A stretch of DNA of 64,000 bases from Hemicordylus capensis (GCF_027244095.1 NC_069662.1:84106294-84170293); one strand, 5' to 3'. Positions 42,137 to 54,705 are shown, counted from the first letter of the stretch. The notes: a model not told the origin generated them from the sequence alone. Program-made: numbers and translations.

Positions 42137-42839
42137 CTCTCTCTCTCTCTCCCTGGTTTTCCTCAGCTTTTCCATTTCTCCCCACAAGACACCCCGGCTA
42201 GCAATTTCCCCACTTGTCTTTCTGATTCTTGCCAGGACAAAAACACTCACATGCAACGACTCAAGAGTGGTGTTTGTTTTTTTAAATTACGATTTATTAT
42301 TCCCTTTTCTTCAGCTTTATTTTGCTGGAACTCAAAAGGGGTATCTGAAAGCTGAACTACAAGTGGATATATGATATGAATTAAATGCTCTGTTGCTTCA
42401 GTCTCTGGCATTGTCTGCATTTATAGCAGGTTTGGTTATGTGTTATTGTGTAATGAAATCCTTTACAACATGACCGGGCCTGACTACGGGGGGTGGAGGG
42501 GACGCAAACAACCCAACAGATGGCTTTCCTGAAATTTCTTTATTGTATTTCCCATTAACAATTCTGTATTACAATGAAACTGTTTTTTGGAAAATAGAAG
42601 TAACATTAATATTGTAAACAAGCTCTTTGATTATACCTTTTTTGTCTTTCTCTGTAAGTTTTTGTATAACCTGCAGTTGAGGATAGGGAACAGGGTCCTT
42701 AATGGCCTTGGATGGCCTGTAGCTACTCTAAGCCACTGGCATGTGTGACCCCATTTGTGAGGAAGTTGCTTAAAGGAACAGGTTTTGTTCAGAGCTGAGT
42801 GGAGAAAAGAGATACTCTAAAAAGATACCGGGGAATTGG
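41411..42839. other. Unassigned, with (CA)n/(TC)n compound microsatellite
   Basis: Alternating (CA)n and (CT)n blocks occupy about 42051-42153. No gene or element otherwise recognised. Confidence 0.6.
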
Positions 42840-43161
42840 ACAGATCTTATTGTGAGAGTAATATACTCGGTGTCTGCTGTAAAAGACAGCCCTACCCAGG
42901 AATTCTTGAATGTCTCTGCTCTACTTTTTGTACAAAAAAGCAGAGGGGGGGCCCAGGGAAGGGGACCCCAGCCCCTTCCCCTTGGGTGCAAAAACATGGC
43001 ATTACTCATGAGAAGAGCCATCCTGGGGTATACAGGGATTGGGCAGAATTGTTAATAATATGTGGCAATGCCCATTCTCCCAAGGACCACTCTCTCATGA
43101 GAGTGAAAGGCCATGGAGATACCCATGCACTACTCAAGAGAGGAACCATCCTGGAGTTCAC

Positions 43162-43969
43162 TAGGGATGTGAAGAGACCTCGAGCCGAACCCCCCCAAGC
43201 TGGCTCGGAGCCAGTTTGGGGGTTCTAAGTTATTTTTTAAAAAAAATTTAAAGATGCACTGCCGGGTCTGGGTCATGGTCGACAAACACCGGCAGGTGTG
43301 TGTATGTGTTTCTCCACCATCTCCCCCTCCCCAGCTGGCCTTCTCCTACTCTAAAAAGGGCTAAGATGTCTATTGGGCATGTGTGGCAACCTCTGCCATC
43401 ACCAGAGGAAAGGCTGGAACGGCCCCAAACCAGGCCAAGCCAGCCCTTTTTTGAGCAGAAGAAGGCCGGCGGGGTAGGGAGAGATTGTTCAAGGCAGCAG
43501 GGGGGGTCCCGTGGAGGTTCCCCGCCTCCCCCGGCCTCGGCCTTCATTCATACTCATACTGGCCAGCTCTTCAGCCCGTTCAGCCTCTCCCCTCCAGTGC
43601 GGCAGCCATTTTGGAGGCCGTCATGCCTGTGTAATTGGCCTCTATGTGACCCAGACCACACAGAGGCCAATTGCAAAGGCACGGCAGACTCCAAAATGAC
43701 TACCGGGCTGGAGGGGGAAGGCCCAAAATGGTATGGGCATGAAGGGAGGCCAGCAGGGGGAGGGGAAATCCCCGTGGACCTGCCCCCACCGCCTCCAACA
43801 ACTCCCCCAAAAGGGGTAAGTAAAAATAAAATTAGTATTTTTTTAAAGTATCAGCAACCACCCGCCCCGCCCCCCAAACATTTGTGTGTGTGTGTTAAGT
43901 TCAGGGTCAGATCGAACAGGGGATGGTTCAGTTCAACTCCAAATAGTCAAACCTGTTTACACATCCCTA
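43162..43969. mobile_element. Unclassified DNA-transposon-like insertion in U1
   Basis: Ends TAGGGATGTG and inverted CACATCCCTA. The sequence is absent from the matching point in copy U2 (near 48990). The GC-rich body has mirrored open frames on both strands and no domain. No target duplication recognised. Confidence 0.55.
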
Positions 43970-44112
43970 CTTGGTTGTTCTACGCAAGCAAGCTGCGGGG
44001 GTGGGTACCATGACAACACCTTTCCCTATCCTGGTGACTGCCATGAAGAAGCAGTCTAAGTAGGCCCTCTGCCACTCTGGTTGTCCATTGGCATACATCC
44101 ATGTTTGTTTCT

Positions 44113-44568
44113 TGCTCTCTTTCTCTCATTTTAACTGTCTTTCTGAAAGACTAGAATATATTCCAAGCAGTGACACAGTTTACTCTGCATATCCTTTAAT
44201 TATTTACAGAGTATCTGGGAAAAGTCAAATTCTCCATTGATTTTTAAAACTTATGTAATGGTGATGCTACAATGCATAGTAGAGAATTAGACAGGCACTT
44301 CTGTTTAGTTTTCCAAGTATACCTCCACAAAGTATTTGGGTATTTCATGAGCCCCAGCATACTGAAATTTGTAGTTTTCCAGCATTTTTTGGTCTGGCTA
44401 TGTCCACAGCTAAATAGTTTTTGAAATATTAAAAGATTAACGAGCTTGACTTGTATTTTTCAGCTGATATTATGGTAAAGTTATCTGAAAGATGGGTGTC
44501 AGATGCTTGAACAGGGGGCGCAATTTCAGTGTTTGCCCTAGGCGCTATTTTCCCTAGATACGCCTCTG
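44113..44568. mobile_element. hAT remnant (right part), shared with 50.8-51.8 kb
   Basis: Nearly identical to 51389-51844, differing by a small gap and scattered substitutions. It keeps the right terminal repeat CTAGATACGCCTCTG followed by CCCCATAC (44569-44576) and then U-unit sequence. The left half and adjacent U bases are deleted, with GTTT homology at the junction near 44110. Confidence 0.85.
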
Positions 44569-45245
44569 CCCCATACCACTTTCTTGGGATTGCCAGTAAT
44601 CAGGGCTCCCCTCTCCCAGTTCCCTGCAGTAGCTGATCTGCATATGCCACAATGCGAGTCCAAATCCCAGAAATTCATATGAGAGTAAAGATCTATCCCG
44701 GGTCCCTAGTCTACCCACACAGTACTGCCCAGACACATGGAGCGGCCACTACTCCTTGGGAGTATAAAAGGATTGCCTGGAGAGGAGGGAGTCTTGGAGC
44801 CTCTGTCCTCCTCAGTGGACTGGCCCGCTCATGAGAGGACTAATCCCCATGTGGCAAGACAACATGGGTACACGAGGGTGCTTGTGTGTTCCTGGGCTGC
44901 TTTGCCTGGGTCTGCCATGGCAAGAGCATCCTTAGTTACAGTGGACCAGAGCCCAGGATAATTTGCTCTCCCTCATATATAGATTCTCTCCTAGGAAGGC
45001 ATCATGTTCCCTTCCCAGAGTAACAGAAAAATTGTGCCCCTCGGCATTCCCCTGTTGCCAGAAATTGTGCTTTTGTGAGACTGTTTTCGTCTGGGGCTCT
45101 TACGAGGGTTAGGGTGCAATTGCAGTCAGAAGAGCTTAAATGCCATTTAAAGGGATTTAAATGCCCTTTCCCTACAGAGGGTGGGCAGTCCATTCTGAAA
45201 AGGCATGATTGTGTTTGGCAGCCCCTCTTGAAGATCGTGGCCAAT

Positions 45246-45596
45246 GGCTGCCGCCCTGCATTTGTCCTGACAACTTGCCCACAGTCTCTGGCAATGCGAG
45301 CACTGTAGAGCTTGCTGTAATGTGGACTCAGCAGACCAGAAAGAGGGAGGAGCTCCTTTATCCTGTAACTGGAGGTTGGCAGACTATGGTTGGACGAATA
45401 TCTGTCATGTGAAAACATAGCTCTTGTCTCTCATAGTTTTTTCAGGAGCTCTTCAGTGACCATGAACTCCCTAGAAGAACTGTCGTTGAGTACCTATTTC
45501 TGTGGTACTGCGATCAATTCACCTTCCTTTTCTCAGTCAGAGGGTCACAATGCAAGATTGCAACCTAGACACCAGCGTAGTTGTAATGCATGGGAA
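45246..45596. other. Unassigned stretch
   Basis: Nothing recognised. Confidence 0.55.
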
Positions 45597-45793
45597 CATA
45601 GGAAGCTGCCAGGTACTGAGTCAGATCATTGGTCTATCTAGCTTAGTATTGTCTACACAGACTGTCAGCAGCTTCTCCAAGGTTTCAGGCAGCAGTCTCT
45701 CTCAGTCCTAACTTGAGATGTCAGAGATTGAACCAGGGAGCTGCTGCATGCAAAGCAGATGCTCTTCCACTTAGTTACATCTCCATCCCCTAA
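45597..45793 (-). mobile_element. tRNA-headed SINE, full head
   Basis: Same family as 6466 and 25299. The head is best seen here: in reverse it reads GATGTAACTAAGTGGAAGAG, CATCTGCTTTGCATGCAGCA and GCTCCCTGGTTCAATC. The TGC at its loop and overall look are closest to tRNA-Ala. Confidence 0.85.
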
Positions 45794-45854
45794 GGCCTGC
45801 ACAACATAAAGCCTGAGGGGCTGGATTCGACCCACGGTTACTGGCTCTCAGGTA

Positions 45855-46327
45855 CAGAGGCGCACTAGCCCTTGGACCTTGGGGACCTGGTCCAGTCCTC
45901 CAAGGTCCAGGGAGCCTCCAAATGGCCGGGACCGGAGGCCTCTGGCAGCTGAGCCACCACATGCCCGCCCCGCAAAAGCTCCAGGGATTTTTTTGTTTAA
46001 AAACTCTTACTGTGGCCAAGGGTTCCCCCCCTTACTCGCAGGGGGGGAGTGGAGCAGTCCTTCTCCCTTCTTCGCCCTCCCTCGGCGGCGGTGGGGTGTG
46101 AGGAGGAGTGACGTTGAGCCCATGTGTTCAGTTCAGCTTCTTGAAGGAACTGCGATGCGCACCTGCGCAGTTTAGAGATCGTCACAAGCCCATGACATCA
46201 CACACACACACGCAACAGAGCTTTGGTGGGGCGGGCCCCCCAAAGGAAGTTTCAGGGGGGCTCGTGCGAGAGGGGGGCCCTGACGGCTGGGTGGTCCAGG
46301 CGCCCAAGTTACCTTGGTGTGCCTTTG
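45855..46327. mobile_element. Non-autonomous hAT element with 8-bp duplication
   Basis: Terminal inverted repeats CAGAGGCGCACTAG and (inverted) CAAAGGCACACCAAG. Flanking CTCAGGTA (45847-45854) and CCCAGGTA (46328-46335) match at 7 of 8. The 473-bp GC-rich body has no transposase. Confidence 0.75.
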
Positions 46328-46335
46328 CCCAGGTA

Positions 46336-46947
46336 TCCTGCAGCAACACAGGAGCTGGAAACTGCCTTATAGCACCATCCTGTGCATGCTTTCTATGAAA
46401 TATGCTCCATGGTGTGCCCAGTAAGGCTTACTCCCATGTAAGCATGCCTAGCATTGTAGCCTGAAAGCAACAACAATTTAGGGAGAGGAGAGGACTTGGC
46501 ATTTGTTTGGGGCTGGCATGCACTCTAGGGGCTCCATGGATTGAGCAGGGACAGGACCTATTCTCTGGCCACTATCCCTGGTTAAAACTATGGGTCCATT
46601 GACGGGGGGAGTAGATCCACAAGTAATTAATAACATTTTTAATTTTAATGTAATAGTGTGTTAAAAATTGACCTCGGCCCCTGCATACCAAGTTGTGGGT
46701 GGTTGTGGCCCCCCAGGGCACTTGAGTTATGCAGATGAAGAATATTTTACAGCAAACAGCACTCACCTGTAGTTACTCATCCAAATGCAAACCAAGGAGA
46801 GCTCTGCTTAGCAAAGGGAGCAATTCATGCTTGCTACCACAAGACCGGCTTAATTTTTCTCCAGCAGGAGAAGGGTCTGTAATAAATAAATGGAAGGGAG
46901 AGGTTCAGGCCATGATCCATGGTGTGACTTCACAGTGCTTGCTATAA
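46336..46947. other. Unassigned stretch
   Basis: No gene or repeat recognised. Confidence 0.55.
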
Positions 46948-47085
46948 GACTACAAGAGTGTCTCCATTTTTGTCTGTATTCACTACAAGAGTGTCTGTAT
47001 TCAAATACAGTGAATTCAAATTCACTACAAGAGTCTCTGTATTCAAATACTACAAGAGTGTCTCTATATTTGCCTGAATTCATAC
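46948..47085. repeat. Minisatellite of about four irregular units
   Basis: Four units begin CTACAAGAGT(GT)CTC/TG and run 25-42 bp, sharing CTGTATTCAAATAC and TGAATTCA parts. The differing spacing suggests slippage rather than a regular array. Confidence 0.8.
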
Positions 47086-48666
47086 TCTATTAGGGAGTAT
47101 GAGTTTAGGGAAGCCAAACTTTTTGTGTTTATGATTGCATCTTCACTCCCAGAAGTGGCAGCAATTACTTTATTATGCCATTCCTCTTGTCCCATCATTT
47201 CAGGCATGACTAGTCAGTGCAGAAATGGGTGTTTGTTTCACATTGAGGAATGGGAATGACGCATTACGGAGAAGATGCCAGAGGCTTCCCAGAAAAAGAA
47301 AAAGTAACATGATTTGCTGCTCACATCTTTTTACAGCAAGCACCACTACTTCCTGGTTGTCTTGTAATACCTTTACCAGCAAGTTTCACCAACTTCTGGG
47401 AGAACAATGAAGAAAAAGAAGGTTCTGCAGATGCAAAGAGGTAGCAATCTGTGTCATGGCAATTTATCTTCCCTTCCTTTTAGTCACTGCCCTTATTTAT
47501 GCCTGCCTGCAGCTTGCTTAATTGGACTTGGAGGGATTATCAATTTTAGCTAAACAGTCACTAGAAAATCACTAGAAAATGCTGGAAAAATGTTTTATCT
47601 TCATCAGTCCCTAAAGCTTGTTAATATTTATTTTTAAAAAAGAAAAACCAAGTCAAAGCCAGAGAAAGGAAAATCAATCCAAAAGGTAATAAGGAAAAAG
47701 TGCTTGTCTGCCAGTTTTTCATAGAATGTTATTAACTATCCATCACATGCAAGATAGTAGTATGTCTTCCTCAGAACAATTTCTCCATTGAAGTCAGTAT
47801 TTGGGAACTTGATTTTCCTCTCCTAACTCATCAAATGAATAGATCAAATGTCTTCAGGAACAAGTAAGTCGCTTTGGGCTTGGTCACTTATCATGCTGAG
47901 AGTGACTTCTCCATTAAACTGTAAACAACTTTCTCTCAACCTTTATCTGCAAATGTATTCCTGTGGTCCATACTTATTTTACTTATTGAATTCATTACCA
48001 CACATGTGTGATGGACATTAGCACAGTTAAGGTTTGGTTGGGGTTTTTTTTAAGGACATGTTGATCAAAACAAACCAAATGGAGGCCCCATTCGCACATA
48101 ACACCAAACCAGAGTTGAATGGGGCAGAGGTTGGGATTCATGTACGTCAAGTGACCTGCGGTTTCCCTCACCAAACTCTCATTTGAACCTTCAGTTTGTA
48201 GTGCGTTTCTCTGCTCCAACCTGAGGTGTGAAGGCAGCAGCGTTGCATCCAAACGCAGACGCCGCCATAACCATGGTTTCATGCTGTTTCTGGAACTGAA
48301 ATCATAGGGCGGCCCAGGAATGCGCCCACTCCATGCCGGCCATACTACTCACTGGCCTTTTCTCTGAGCACTTGCCCTGCCCCCCCGCCCCCATCTCCAT
48401 GCTCCTCAAAGCCATTGCCCAACAACAGGGATGCTGCCTTGTCCCATTCCAAGCTTCTAAGCCTGTGAAAGGGGAAAGTCACATTGGGAAATGCCCGCTT
48501 TCCACTGTGTCTTGTTCCCCGCTCTGGCAACCAAAAGAGAAAGGGGATGGGATGGAAGGAAGGGCACTGTGTGCTTTGTTCACCAAAAATAAATCAATAA
48601 GGAACTATGTTCACATGCACAAACAGTCACGGTGGCATGGTGGCAACCCAATTTGATCACTGCAAA
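47086..48666. other. Mostly unassigned; MITE-like block at 48085-48325
   Basis: A block beginning GGAGGCCCCATTCGCACATA resembles the MITE ends elsewhere. The opposite end was not found. No gene seen. Confidence 0.45.
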
Positions 48667-50744
48667 GATAACACATGGCAAGGCCACGATAGCCAGTGTC
48701 AGCTTTAAAAGGCAGCCCCTCCCAGGAATTCTTGAATGTCTCTACTTTGCTTTTGTACAATAAAGTTGAGGAAGGTGGGGGGGCTCAGACCTTTCCCCTT
48801 GGGTACAAGCAGGCACTCTATGGCATTACGCATGAGAAGAACCAGCTTGGGGTATGGGCAGAGTTGGGCAGAATCATTAATAACATATGACGATGCCCCT
48901 TCTCCCAAGGACCAATCTCCCATGTGAGTGGAAGCCATGGAGGCATGCATGCGGCTGGATGGCAGTTGCCGCCCAGCCTGGTGACTCAACACAAGCAAAC
49001 CATGGGGATGGGTACCCCAGCAACACTGTTCCCTGTCTTGGTGACTGCCATGATAAAGCAGTCCAAACAGCCCTTCTGCCAATCCAGTCGTCCGTTGGCA
49101 CATATCTATGTTTGCATTTGCCCGGTACACTGATCCTACTTTCTTGGGTTCACTGATAATTGGGGCTCCCCCTCCCATGATTACCCAAGGTGGCCGATCT
49201 GCATACTCCACAATGCCAGCCAAAACCTGGGAAATTTGAATGAGAATAAAGATCTATCTCTGGTCCGGGTATATCCTTAGTCTGCCCACATGGTACCACC
49301 CAGACACATGGAGCAGCCACTATGCCGTGGGAGTATGGAAGGGTTGCTTGGAGAGGAGGGGATCACAGTGTAGAAGTTCTGTTATTTACCAGAGAGAATG
49401 GGGGGCCTGTCATGCCCTTACCCTCGGACAGTGAAGAGGAGAAGTTGGCAACCCTCCAGCAGAGCAAGAAGAGAGTTTGCTTGTCGGGCTGCAGGAAGAC
49501 GCTGAGGCAGGCCAGGTTGAGGCTGCAGCTCCTAAATGGCCATCAGAAGCAGACAGGCTGTGAGGTCAGCAGTCAGATTTAGAGCTCCTAGAAGTACAAG
49601 TACAACCCCCAAAGAACAAAGGCATACCAAGCGTCGGCTACAGTGTGATGCGCAGCTGCAGCCTTTGAGATGAAGTGAGCATCTCTGTAACAAGGCAGAT
49701 AAATGCTGAAATTACAGCAGCTGGCTGTGGGAGGAGGCCAATTAGCCAGGTGCTATAAATCTGCCAACAGACCACGACCAAATTGCTAGTAGCAACGGGT
49801 CATTCCTAGAGTGTTGCTGCAGCCCCAGCCTTTTGACTCTGAGGGATTCCAGCTTTGTGTTGGCTTTGGAGTTTCTGGCTGTTCCTGATTCAACCTTTGT
49901 TTCCTGCTCGTGAGTGGAGTGCTGTGCCCAGTCACTATCCTTCCGTGGAGGAGACCTTGCACCTTTGTTGGGCTCTGGACCCATGGAAATCTGGTGAGCG
50001 ACCTAAGTTGTGGGCAGGGGGAGGGAGTATGAACCTGATACTTCCAGTAAAGTGTTCTCTTGTGTTTTCTTTGCAGAGCAGGGAGGACTACGACGTGCTG
50101 CCTGCGACCCTGCCTGAGACTTCCACGAAGACATTGGACAGATGGACCGGAGAGGATACCGAGGAACTTCCCACGGTGACCATCTGGTGACCTTGACTCA
50201 GACACTGGATGGACAGGCTCCTGACAGGGCCCACACAAGCTGGCGGCCCTTGATTTGGATGGCCTAACTCATGAGAGTGTAGTCCAATGGAGGACCGAAG
50301 CTTACTAGTATCTGTAGTAGCCCTCATGAGAAGGCTAATCCCTGGCTGCCAAGCCAACACAGGGGCAAGAGTGTGCTTGGGTGTTCCTGGGCTACTTTGC
50401 CAGGATATGCCATCACAAGAGCATCCTTGTTCAAAGTGGACCAGACACCAGGATTACATTGCCCTCCCTCATATACATATGCCCTCCTAAGAAGTCATCA
50501 TGATCCCGTCCCGGAGTAACAGAAAAATTGTGCCCCCTCAGGATCCCCCTCCACCATTGCCAGAAATTGTGCTTATGCAAGACTGTTTTGGTCTGGGGCT
50601 CTTACGAAGGTGATGGTGCAATTGCTTCCAGGAGAAGAGCTTAAATACTATTTAAAGGTATTTAAATGCCCTTTCCCTGCTGAGGGTGGGTGGTCCATTC
50701 TGAAAAGGCACTGTTGCTCTTGGCACGCCCCCTTGGCCAATGGC
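48667..50744. repeat. Unclassified unit of about 1.2 kb, copy U2 with an LTR insertion
   Basis: Parallel to U1 over its whole length, with parts 48667-49407 and 50227-50744. At 49115-49140 it shows the site where U1 and U3 carry a hAT element, here without it. The following 50745-50793 repeats the text of 49085-49130 (CCATTGGCATACATCCATG), so it is the start of a third copy, U3, which then runs into the hAT element. Confidence 0.7.
49408..50226 (+). mobile_element. Solo LTR of an LTR retrotransposon (Gypsy-like or ERV)
   Basis: The 819-bp element has TGTCA...TGACA ends and a perfect 5-bp target duplication GGGCC at 49403-49407 and 50227-50231. TATA-like GCTATAAATC lies at about 49752-49761. 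It is absent from the paralogous unit U1, so it arrived after the duplication. Its start resembles the solo LTR at 11.7 kb. No internal genes remain. Confidence 0.92.
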
Positions 50745-50793
50745 CATTGGCATACATCCATGTTTGTTTTTGCCTGGTATGGTGACCCCATAC

Positions 50794-51844
50794 CAGGGGC
50801 GTATCTAGGGGTAGGGCAGGCAGGGCACATGCCCCGGGCACCACTTGAAGGGGGGCGCCATTTTGTAAAAGTGATTTAAAAAAAATGGCTGCCAAAAAAA
50901 ATGGCCACCATGCATGCTCAAATGGTCTCTGTGAGGCTCTAGGTCATGGCAGGCTTTGCAGAGGCCATCTGAGCATGCACGGTGGTCATTTTGTTTTCAG
51001 TGGCCTTTAAATTTTTTTTTTTTTAATGGCCACTGCACATGCTCAAATGGTCCCTGTGAGGCCCTAGAGGCCAGCGGGGTGAGGGGGAATCTTTGCAAAA
51101 AAACAAACCCCAGCCTTTAGGAAGCCCCACAAAGGGGCTACGGGTAAAAATAATAATAATAATAATACAATATAAGACACTGTACACATATTCAGATTGG
51201 CACTATGTACAGAGAATCAGGGCTTGTGAATACTGAGCTGACGCTTAAGAGCTAGGATTGTATTCATTTGCTCTTACTTTGCTTCTTGTGATAAGTGAGT
51301 TAAATGTGATGTCTTGCTAATATGGCTATTAATGGTGAGTTTGTCTTTGAATCAGTGTGAAACCCTTAATATTAAGGCCCACTGGGAGTTTCTTGCTCTC
51401 TTTCTCTCATTTTAACTGTCTTTCTGAAAGACTAGAATATATTCCAAGCAGTGACACAGTATACTCTGCATATCCTTTAATTATTTACAGAGTATCTGGG
51501 AAAAGTCAAATTCTCCATTGATTTTTAAAACTTATGTAATGGTGATGCTACAATGCATAGTAGAGAATTAGACAGGCACTTCTGTTTTCCAAGTACATCT
51601 CCACATAGTATTTGGGTATTTCATGAACCCCCACATACTGAAATTTGTAGTTTTCCAGCATTTTTTGGTCTGGCTAAGTCCACTGCTAAATAGTTTTTGA
51701 AATATTAAAAGATTAACGAGCTTGACTTGTATTTTTCAGCTGATATTATGGTAAAGTTATATGAAAGATGGGTGTCAGATGCTTAGACAGGGGGCGCAAT
51801 TTCAGTGTTTGCCCTAGGCACTATTTTCCCTAGATACGCCTCTG
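50794..51844. mobile_element. Non-autonomous hAT element with mismatched flanks
   Basis: Terminal repeats CAGGGGCGTATCTAGGG and inverted CAGAGGCGTATCTAGGG. Length is 1051 bp with no transposase, and the left part has A-rich and ATGGCTGCC/ATGGCCACC repeats. The left flank is CCCCATAC (50786-50793) and the right flank is TATGGTGT (51845-51852), the latter belonging to R4 sequence. The right 456 bp recur at 44113-44568. Confidence 0.88.
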
Positions 51845-54705
51845 TATGGTGTTGAGGTGCTCTTTTCAAGTTGTTTTGGGATTGCACCTAGGGCTCCAGT
51901 TACCACTGGGATTATTTTGGTCTTCTTCGGCCACAGCCTTTCAATTTCAATTTGTAGATCTTTGTATTTGGTGATTTTTCCTATTTCTTTTTCTTCTATT
52001 CTGCTATCCCCTGGTATTGCTATGTCAATTATTTTAACTTGTTTTTCTTTCTTCTCGACTACAGTTATATCTGGTGTATTGTGTGGCAGATGTTTGTCTG
52101 TTTGTAATCGGAAGTCCCATAATATTTTTACATCTTCATTTTCTACCACCTTTTCAATTTTATGGTCCCACCAATTTTTGGCTACCGGTAGCTTATATTT
52201 TTTGCAGATGTTCCAGTGTACCATCTCTGCTACCTTGTCATGCCTTTGTCTGTAGTCAGTTTGTGTGATCCTTTTACAACAGCTGATTAGGTGGTCCACT
52301 GTTTCATTTGCTTCTTTACAAAGGCGGCACTTGCTGTTTGTTGTTGACTTTTCTACTTTGGCTCTTATTGCATTTGTTCTTAGTGCCTGTTCTTGTGCAG
52401 CCAGTATTAAACCCTCCATTTCTTTCTTCAAGTCGCCATTCTTAAGCCATTGCCAGGTCTTGGTGATGTCTGATTTTCCACTTACATTGTGCAAATATTG
52501 ACCATGCAGTGGCCTATTTTTCCATTTTTCTGCTCAGTTCTTGACTCGTTCTTTCTTGTAGGCCTGCTTTGTTTCATTGATGTTGAATAGTTTCTCGTTC
52601 TTGACCATTTGAAGTGCATCTTCTTCACTGTCCTTTATAGATTCTTCAAGGCCTCTTTTCTCCTCCTCTACTGTTTGATGGACTTGCAGCATTCCTCTTC
52701 CACCTGAGCTGCGAGGGCGGTATAGTCTACCTACATCACTGCGGGGGTGCAGAGCATGATTGATGGTTATTATTTTCCTGGTCATAATGATCTAGCATCT
52801 CTAGCTCTGCCTGGGTCCAGTCTATTATTCCTGCAGTATATCTGATAACAGGTATAGCCCAGGTCTTTATGGCTTGTATAGTGTTCCCGCCATTGAGTTT
52901 GGACTTGAGGATTTTTCTAATTCTCCTGAATATTCACTTCCCATTTTTCTTTTAACTTCAGTGTGTGCAATGTTATCCGCCTGGAGAATGCCCAAGTATT
53001 TGTAATGTTCTTTCTCTTACAGGTTCTTGATGTTGCTTCCATTGTACAGTTCTATTCTTTCTGTTTTTGTTATTTTTCCTCTGTTCATTATTAATGCAGC
53101 ACACTTGTCTAGTCCAAACTCCATTGCTGTATCGCTATTGAATATACGGAAAGTGTTTAGCAGTGATTTGATTTCTGACTGGGACTTTCCATACAGCTTC
53201 AGATCGTCCATGTATAGCAGATGGTTGATTTGACTTGATGTTTTAGATGTTTGGTATCCGAGGCCTGTTTTGTTTAGTATTTGTGAAAGTGGGTTCATGG
53301 CAATTACAAACAACAGAGGAGATAGTGAGTCCCCTTGGAAAATACCTCTTCTAATGCTAACCTGTCCAAGTGTCTCGCCATTGATTGTTAACTGTGTACT
53401 CCACATGCTCATTGCTTTTTTATACATATCTGAATGTTTTTGCTGACACCAGTTGTTTCTAAACATTTTAGTATCCATGTGTGAGGCAATGAGTTGAAGG
53501 CTTTCTTGCAACACTTCGATTTGTTTTTCTTCTCTTGCAATTTTCTAAAATCATTTTGTCAATCATCAGCTGGTCTTTTGTGCCTCTGGTGTTTGGGCAA
53601 TTTCCTTTCTGTTCAACTGGAAGCTGTTTGTTAGTTAATAAGTGTTGCATCACTTCATCTGCTATTATTCCAGTTAATAATTTGAACATGGTTGGCAGGC
53701 AGGTTATCGGTCTATAATTACTTGGAACTGCACCTTTTGCTGGGTCTTTCATGATGAGATGAGTTTTCCCAGTTGTTAGCCATTGTTCAATATCATCTCC
53801 TTGCAAAATGTGATTGAATTGTTTTGATGGTTGTTTATGAAGGCTTGTTAGGTGTTTAAGCCAAAAGCCATGCAGTTCATTGTCGCCTGGCGCAGTCCAA
53901 TTTTTAATTTTCTTTGCTCTTTCACTTATTAATTCTGGTGTTATTATTAGATCTTGCATTTGTTGGTTACATTTTTGACCTCTTTCATCCAGCCTGCTTT
54001 TTTATTATAATCTATTGGATTGTCCCATAATTTCCGCCAGAATTGCACTGATTCTTCTTTATTTGGTGTTTCTATGTTTCTTGCAGTTTCTCCTTCTATG
54101 CTTTGGTAGAAACGTCTCTGATACAACTGGAATTGGAGATTCTGTCTGTGTTGTGTAGTTCTGGCTTCATATCTGCTAATCTTCTTTGACACTGCTGTTA
54201 TCTGCTGCTTTATTATTTCCAGGACTTCTCTAATTTTCCTTGAATCTAGGTAGTATTTTTGGATCAGATACTGTTTGGTGTTTTCATTCTTCAGCTTCTA
54301 GTCTTTCATATCTTTCAATTTACTAGCATCTGATCTAAGCCTGGAGATTTTATTTTCTAATCTAATCTTCCATTTAGGTGATGTACTGCTTTCTTTTTTT
54401 TACAGGTCCACTGATCTTATATCCGAGCTCTTGTGTTGTTATTGTTGCTGCACTGTACATTAGTTGGTTTGTTTCTTGTAAATTATTGGTTGTTAGTTCT
54501 GCAAGTGCAGCATTGACATCTTTTAATGCCTGGGCAACTTGTTTTTTGGCAACTGTTTTTAGAGCTGGAAGTCGAACCCTGGTGGTGGTTTGGTTCATGT
54601 GCTCAGTTATTTTTTGCTTTAGTTCTTGTTGCTTTTCTGTTAAACGGCATTCTGGTTTTTGAGGTGAAGCCCTGGCCAATTTACCTTTTTTCTCAGTACA
54701 AAACG

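Larger units (their letters stand above)
42840..45245. repeat. Unclassified unit of about 1.2 kb, copy U1 with two insertions
   Basis: Diverged paralogue of 48667-50744. Matching landmarks in order are CCAGGAATTCTTGAATGTCT; GGCATTACTCATGAGAAGA; TCTCCCAAGGACCA; GGTGACTGCCATGA; ACTTTCTTGGG; CCCAGACACATGGAGC; TGTGTTCCTGGGCTGCTTTG; AGAGCATCCTTAGTT; GAGTAACAGAAAAATTGTGC; CCAGAAATTGTGCTT; GGTCTGGGGCTCTTACGA (GTCTGGGGCTCTTACGA here); TTTAAATGCCCTTTCCCT; and CCATTCTGAAAAGGCA. Insertions are 43162-43969 and the hAT remnant 44113-44568. No protein is recognisable in any frame. It may be a mobile element of unknown class or an ordinary segmental duplication. Confidence 0.7.

Noticed and set aside
43300-44013. 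237-codon plus-strand frame, proline-rich
   Set aside because: It lies in the GC-rich insertion 43162-43969, is mirrored by a minus-strand frame, and runs past the element end.
46948-47085. CRISPR-like array
   Set aside because: Units are of unequal length, the repeats are imperfect and the spacers are not unique. It is a minisatellite in a vertebrate genome.
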